Positions 12,796 through 15,274 of a DNA stretch of 15,274 nucleotides are shown in pieces; the first letter of the stretch is position 1, and every line of letters starts with the position of its first letter. The notes below the pieces were generated by a model. The model searched no databases. It was given only the letters and a program-made list of their open reading frames with translations, and was not told the origin of the DNA. The stretch is taken from assembly GCA_035518635.1 (NCBI GenBank), contig DATIXI010000022.1:1-15274 (forward strand), given 5' to 3'. A program made the position numbers and the translations under genes. This DNA is from AC-32 sp035518635. GTDB taxonomy: Bacteria > Actinomycetota > Thermoleophilia > Gaiellales > Gaiellaceae.

Positions 12796-14366
12796 GCCCG
12801 GCACACGAGGAGCGGCTGACGGGGCGCGCACTCTGGACCGTCTTCGCGGCCCTGATGCTCGGCATGTTCCTGGCAGCGCTCGACCAGACCATCGTCTCGA
12901 CGGCGCTGCCCACGATCGTCGGCGACCTCGGCGGCCTGAACCACCTCTCCTGGGTCGTCACCTCGTACCTGCTCGCCGCGACGATCTCGACGCCGATCTA
13001 CGGCAAGCTCGGCGACATGCGCGGGCGCAAGCCCGTCTTCCAGGCTGCGATCGTGATCTTCCTCGTCGGCTCGATGCTCTCCGGGCTGTCGCAGTCGATG
13101 GGCGAGCTGATCGGCTTCCGCGCGCTGCAGGGAATCGGCGCCGGCGGCCTGATGGTCGGCGCGCAGGCGATCATCGGCGACATCGTCCCGCCCAGGGAGC
13201 GGGGCCGCTACATGGGCCTGATCGGCGCCGTGTTCGCGGTCGCCTCGGTCGCCGGGCCGCTCCTCGGCGGCTTCATCGTGGACAACCTCTCCTGGCGCTG
13301 GGTCTTCTACGTCAACCTCCCCGTCGGGATCCTGGCCGTCGCGATCGTGGCGCTCCGGCTCCACCTGCCCTCGCGGCGGACGAAGCATCGGATCGACTAC
13401 TTCGGCGCTGCGCTCCTCGGTGGCGGCGTCGCGTCGCTGATCCTGCTCACGACCTGGGGCGGCAACCAGTACGCCTGGGGCTCGTCGACGATCATCGGCC
13501 TCGGAGTCCTCGGCGTCCTGCTCCTCGCCGCCTTCGTGTGGCAGGAGCGCCGCGCGGTCGAGCCGATCATCCCGCTGACGCTGTTCCGCTCGAGCGTGTT
13601 CAACGTCGCGAGCGCGATGGGGTTCACGATCGGGATGGCGATGTTCGGCGCGATCGTGTTCATCCCGCTCTACCTCCAGCTCGTCTACGGCGCGAGCCCG
13701 ACGAGCTCCGGGCTTCGGCTGCTGCCGCTGATGGCCGGCCTGCTCGTCGCCGCCGTCGCCTCCGGCCGGATCATCAGCCGGATCGGCCGGTACAAGCCGT
13801 TCCCGATCGCGGGGACGGCGGTGCTCGTCGGCGGCATGTTTCTGCTCTCGCGCCTCGGGGTCGGGACCTCGCCGTGGCTCGCGTCGCTCTACATGCTCGT
13901 CGTCGGCGTCGGGATCGGCCTCGTGATGCAGGTGCTCGTGCTCGTCGTCCAGAACGCCGCGCGGCCGGAGGACATGGGCGTCGTCACCTCGACGGCGACA
14001 TTCTTCCGCTCGGTCGGCGGCTCGTTCGGCGTCGCGATCTTCGGGGCGATCTTCGCCTCCGGCCTCTCGGCCCAGCTCGCCAAGCTCCCGCCGAGCCTCA
14101 CGGCGCACCTCGGCGGCGGAGTGCACTTGAACCCGGAGCAGGTGCGCCACCTGCCGCCCGCCGTGCACGACGTCTTCCTCCAGGCGTTCGCGCACTCGCT
14201 CCACGGCGTCTTCCTCTGGGGGGTGGCGATGACGGTCATCCCGTTCGGGCTCTCGTGGCTCCTGAAGGAGGTCCCGCTGCGCACGACGGTCGGGCACTCA
14301 GAGGCCCCGCCCGGGGCCGAGCCACCGTCGCCGCCACGGCAGCCGGCGGCCGCAAGCCAGCGCTGA
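12792..14366 (+). CDS. MFS drug exporter, DHA2 family (EmrB/QacA type, 14 helices)
   Basis: 524 aa, normal for 14-helix drug:proton antiporters. All family motifs are canonical: LDQTIVSTALPTI (30-42, motif D1), GKLGDMRGRK (71-80, motif A), FRALQGIGAGGL (109-120, motif B with R110), the antiporter motif C GAVFAVASVAGPLLGG (145-160), and WRWVFYVNLPVG (168-179). A longer outside loop near the C-terminal end (about 428-460, PPSLTAHLGGGVHLNPEQ) precedes the last helix, as usual in this family. The C-terminus is a Pro/Ala-rich cytoplasmic tail. It starts with a GTG overlapping tetR and is repressed, by inference, by that TetR. Compared with the MFS protein at 4237-5664, this one keeps the helix-1 aspartate and the GP of motif C, so it is the more conventional pump of the two. 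Confidence 0.95.
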   Translation: MSPAHEERLTGRALWTVFAALMLGMFLAALDQTIVSTALPTIVGDLGGLNHLSWVVTSYLLAATISTPIYGKLGDMRGRKPVFQAAIVIFLVGSMLSGLSQSMGELIGFRALQGIGAGGLMVGAQAIIGDIVPPRERGRYMGLIGAVFAVASVAGPLLGGFIVDNLSWRWVFYVNLPVGILAVAIVALRLHLPSRRTKHRIDYFGAALLGGGVASLILLTTWGGNQYAWGSSTIIGLGVLGVLLLAAFVWQERRAVEPIIPLTLFRSSVFNVASAMGFTIGMAMFGAIVFIPLYLQLVYGASPTSSGLRLLPLMAGLLVAAVASGRIISRIGRYKPFPIAGTAVLVGGMFLLSRLGVGTSPWLASLYMLVVGVGIGLVMQVLVLVVQNAARPEDMGVVTSTATFFRSVGGSFGVAIFGAIFASGLSAQLAKLPPSLTAHLGGGVHLNPEQVRHLPPAVHDVFLQAFAHSLHGVFLWGVAMTVIPFGLSWLLKEVPLRTTVGHSEAPPGAEPPSPPRQPAAASQR

Positions 14367-14380
14367 GCCCGGCACCAGAC

Positions 14381-14426
14381 GGCGCGTTTCGCGCCTGAAC
14401 GCCTGCTGAACCGCTTGATCAAGCGG
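14381..14426. repeat. Hairpin and perfect palindrome after the MFS gene
   Basis: GGCGCG-TTT-CGCGCC (14381-14395) is a compact 6-bp hairpin 14 bases after the MFS stop. It is followed by a perfect 16-base palindrome CCGCTTGATCAAGCGG (14411-14426). Neither has a T-run, so they could serve as weak or Rho-assisted transcript ends or as a protein-binding site for the pilin promoter. Confidence 0.4.
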
Positions 14427-14450
14427 ATCGAATAGCCCTCCCGAGGGATG

Positions 14451-14522
14451 CGGCGGATCAGGGGAATCCGCCGATGAAACCAGCACTAGACAGGGCGGTG
14501 CGGCTCCGCCACCAGACGCATC
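14451..14522 (+). other. Structured leader region upstream of the pilin gene
   Basis: Within the 245-base gap 14367-14611, two further stems are visible: CGGCGGAT/ATCCGCCG (14451-14458 with 14466-14473, 7-base loop) and GGCGG/CCGCC (14494-14498 with 14506-14510, 7-base loop). GATGCG (14447-14452) can also pair with CGCATC (14517-14522), which would close these into a junction, at the cost of two bases of the first stem. The 14523-14611 part shows only the ribosome binding site. No known riboswitch consensus was recognised, and the transcription start is unknown. Confidence 0.35.
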
Positions 14523-14611
14523 GGAGGGATCGCGGCGTGGAGCCATACGACCGTCCTCACTTCACAACCGAGCTGTCGACCCTCCCCGAACATGCGAAGG
14601 GAGGTGAACTC

Positions 14612-14809
14612 ATGCTCAAGCTTTTCGCCTTCATGCAGGCGTCCGCCGCCGACGCGGCCGACGCGCTCAAGCGCCGCGAGGACGGACAGACGATGGCCGA
14701 GTACGGCGTCGTTCTTGCCGTCATCACCATCGCGGTGATCGGAGCGATCACGCTCCTTTCCGACAACGTGCGAAACGCAATCGAGAGCGTCGCTAACGTC
14801 CTTCCTTGA
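14612..14809 (+). CDS. Flp-type (type IVb) pilin precursor
   Basis: 65 aa. ATG 14612 follows AGGGAGGTGA at ideal spacing; the frame is open upstream to 14474 but without pilin-like sequence. A hydrophilic leader ends in RREDG (21-25), the prepilin peptidase site, followed by QTMAEYGVVLAVITIAVIGA (26-45): mature residues Glu+5 and Tyr+6 (E30, Y31) are the Flp signature and the hydrophobic helix is the polymerisation core. A short charged tail (DNVRNAIESVANVLP) follows. The leader (about 25 residues) is somewhat long for Flp. The product is cleaved by a TadV/CpaA-like peptidase and assembled into thin adhesive pili by the Tad system, none of which is in this window. Its stop overlaps the start of the next small membrane protein gene (TGATG), so the two are coupled. 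Confidence 0.93.
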   Translation: MLKLFAFMQASAADAADALKRREDGQTMAEYGVVLAVITIAVIGAITLLSDNVRNAIESVANVLP

Positions 14810-15018
14810 TGTTGCGTGACCTTTATTCGAACTTGACCGCTCGCGAACAGCGGGCACTTCGCTGGAGCGCGGCCGCCACGGCGGTCGCGCTCTGGCTTTC
14901 CGTCGCCTGGGCCGACCTCTGGCTTTTGCTGGCGGTGCCGCTCTTCGCGGCCGCGTTTCTCGTCTACCGCGCTCGCCATCAGGACGAGCCCGACGAGGAC
15001 GATCTCGACCTTCTTTAG
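14809..15018 (+). CDS. Small two-helix membrane protein coupled to the pilin
   Basis: 69 aa from ATG 14809, whose first base is the last base of the pilin stop (TGATG). The protein has a short amphipathic N-terminus (RDLYSNLTAREQRALRW), two hydrophobic segments (about 19-34 and 36-53) joined by a tight turn (AWAD), and a highly acidic C-terminal tail (DEPDEDDLDLL). No family is recognised. Coupling to the pilin suggests a role in pilus biogenesis or a Tad accessory function, but this is an inference from position only. The codon use matches its neighbours. It ends 32 bases before the tRNA gene. Confidence 0.75.
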   Translation: MLRDLYSNLTAREQRALRWSAAATAVALWLSVAWADLWLLLAVPLFAAAFLVYRARHQDEPDEDDLDLL

Positions 15019-15035
15019 ATCCAGCTACTCGACGC

Positions 15036-15041
15036 TACGAT
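15036..15041 (+). promoter_or_regulatory. Possible -10 box of the tRNA gene
   Basis: TACGAT (15036-15041) is four of six to the bacterial -10 consensus and lies 9 bases before the mature tRNA 5' end. No convincing -35 box is seen at the usual distance. Confidence 0.3.
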
Positions 15042-15050
15042 GAGCGCCCC

Positions 15051-15121
15051 GGCGCCGTGGCCGAGAGGTTAGGCAGGGGCCTGCAAAGCCCCGTACACCA
15101 GTTCGAATCTGGTCGGCGCCT
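15051..15121 (+). tRNA. tRNA-Cys (anticodon GCA)
   Basis: A complete 71-base cloverleaf can be drawn: acceptor stem GGCGCCG/CGGCGCC with discriminator T, D arm GCC..GGC, anticodon stem GGGGC/GCCCC with loop CTGCAAA (anticodon GCA), 4-base variable loop, and T arm ACCAG/CTGGT with TTCGAAT. The discriminator T73 and GCA anticodon are the main identity elements of cysteine tRNAs. CCA is not encoded. Confidence 0.97.
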
Positions 15122-15128
15122 TCTCGGT

Positions 15129-15274
15129 CTATCGCTTCGGCGGGAGCGACCGCGCATACGCGGTGGCGCGTTCGACCCAACCGGTCAGTTCGCGCTTCAT
15201 TCGCACGTCCTCCGCGTCGACTCGCAGCCACCCGCGCATCTGGCGTCCTCGCATCTCCATCGCGTACGCCTTCG
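15129..15274 (-). CDS. TfoX-N-domain-like protein, C-terminal end (partial)
   Basis: Only the last 47 residues are in the window; the gene continues beyond the right edge, where its start lies. The visible part reads MRGRQMRGWLRVDAEDVRMKRELTGWVERATAYARSLPPKR in pieces before a TAG at 15131-15129. The pattern of a (M/T)xGRxMRGxxxVD element followed by L-x-x-WV-x-x-x-x-x-YARSLPPK is the usual end of stand-alone TfoX/Sxy N-terminal-domain proteins (small proteins of about 110 residues, often of unknown function outside competence-proficient Gammaproteobacteria). It is convergent with the tRNA gene, 7 bases away. I rely on pattern memory for the family. Confidence 0.72.
   Translation of the reverse strand, partial: KAYAMEMRGRQMRGWLRVDAEDVRMKRELTGWVERATAYARSLPPKR

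Noticed and set aside
12312..14297. 661-codon minus-strand open frame opposite tetR and the MFS gene
   Set aside because: Composition dominated by Arg, Asp, Glu, Ala with no domain pattern; it is the antisense shadow of two well-supported genes.
14411..14426. Palindrome CCGCTTGATCAAGCGG as a second site for the local TetR
   Set aside because: It shares AAGCGG with the putative operator, but the half-sites are in the opposite orientation and spacing, so binding by the same dimer is unlikely.
14430..14611. Cyclic-di-GMP riboswitch ahead of the pilin
   Set aside because: The conserved GGGCAAA, GNRA-loop and ACGCAAAGCC elements of class I, and the class II core, could not be found.
15025..15231. 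68-codon minus-strand frame across the tRNA gene
   Set aside because: It overlaps the tRNA-Cys gene completely; a neighbouring frame (15129-15274) gives a recognisable TfoX-like C-terminus instead.

Overview
The window is very GC-rich (third codon positions mostly G or C), tightly packed, and uses GTG starts with 4-base GTGA stop/start overlaps again and again. Together with the protein families present (BTAD-type regulator, DrrAB-type exporter, MMPL transporter, Flp pilin), and a short N-terminus (MFRSLAGYLRRHQLAL) that I associate with Thermoleophilia, this points to a chromosomal piece of a high-GC actinobacterium, possibly of the Thermoleophilia (Solirubrobacterales/Gaiellales). That placement is an inference.

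Left part (1-4230). A 5'-truncated membrane-anchored regulator (winged helix + BTAD + one membrane helix + extracytoplasmic BMP/PnrA-like domain) faces a cupin-TPR protein on the minus strand. A divergent intergenic region full of small dyads separates the latter from a secreted or membrane-anchored HAD acid phosphatase. The phosphatase ends at a textbook intrinsic terminator. Directly behind that lies an orphan gene whose N-terminus resembles proteins I associate with phage-tail-like loci.

Middle part (4237-10332), an efflux island. A minus-strand operon holds an MMPL/RND-type transporter, a MarR regulator and a DHA2-like MFS exporter. Divergently from it runs a DrrA/DrrB-type ABC exporter pair. 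A TTGC-N5-GCAA dyad and two ACGCAA repeats one helical turn apart sit at the marR start and look like an autoregulatory site.

Right part (10369-15274). A universal stress protein is followed by a small unrecognised ORF translationally coupled to an aldo/keto reductase. Next comes a TetR regulator coupled to a 14-helix EmrB/QacA-type exporter, with a perfect 12-bp palindrome just in front of tetR that is very probably its operator. A 245-base leader with several hairpins precedes an Flp-type pilin gene coupled to a small two-helix membrane protein. The window closes with a tRNA-Cys gene and the C-terminal end of a TfoX-N-like protein on the minus strand, visible only in a short frame cut by the window edge.

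Taken together, about half the window encodes export: four transport systems of three superfamilies with two local one-component repressors. I see no CRISPR array, insertion sequence or attachment site. The most unusual items are the membrane-spanning BTAD-BMP fusion, the small ORF ahead of the aldo/keto reductase, and the structured leader ahead of the orphan pilin.
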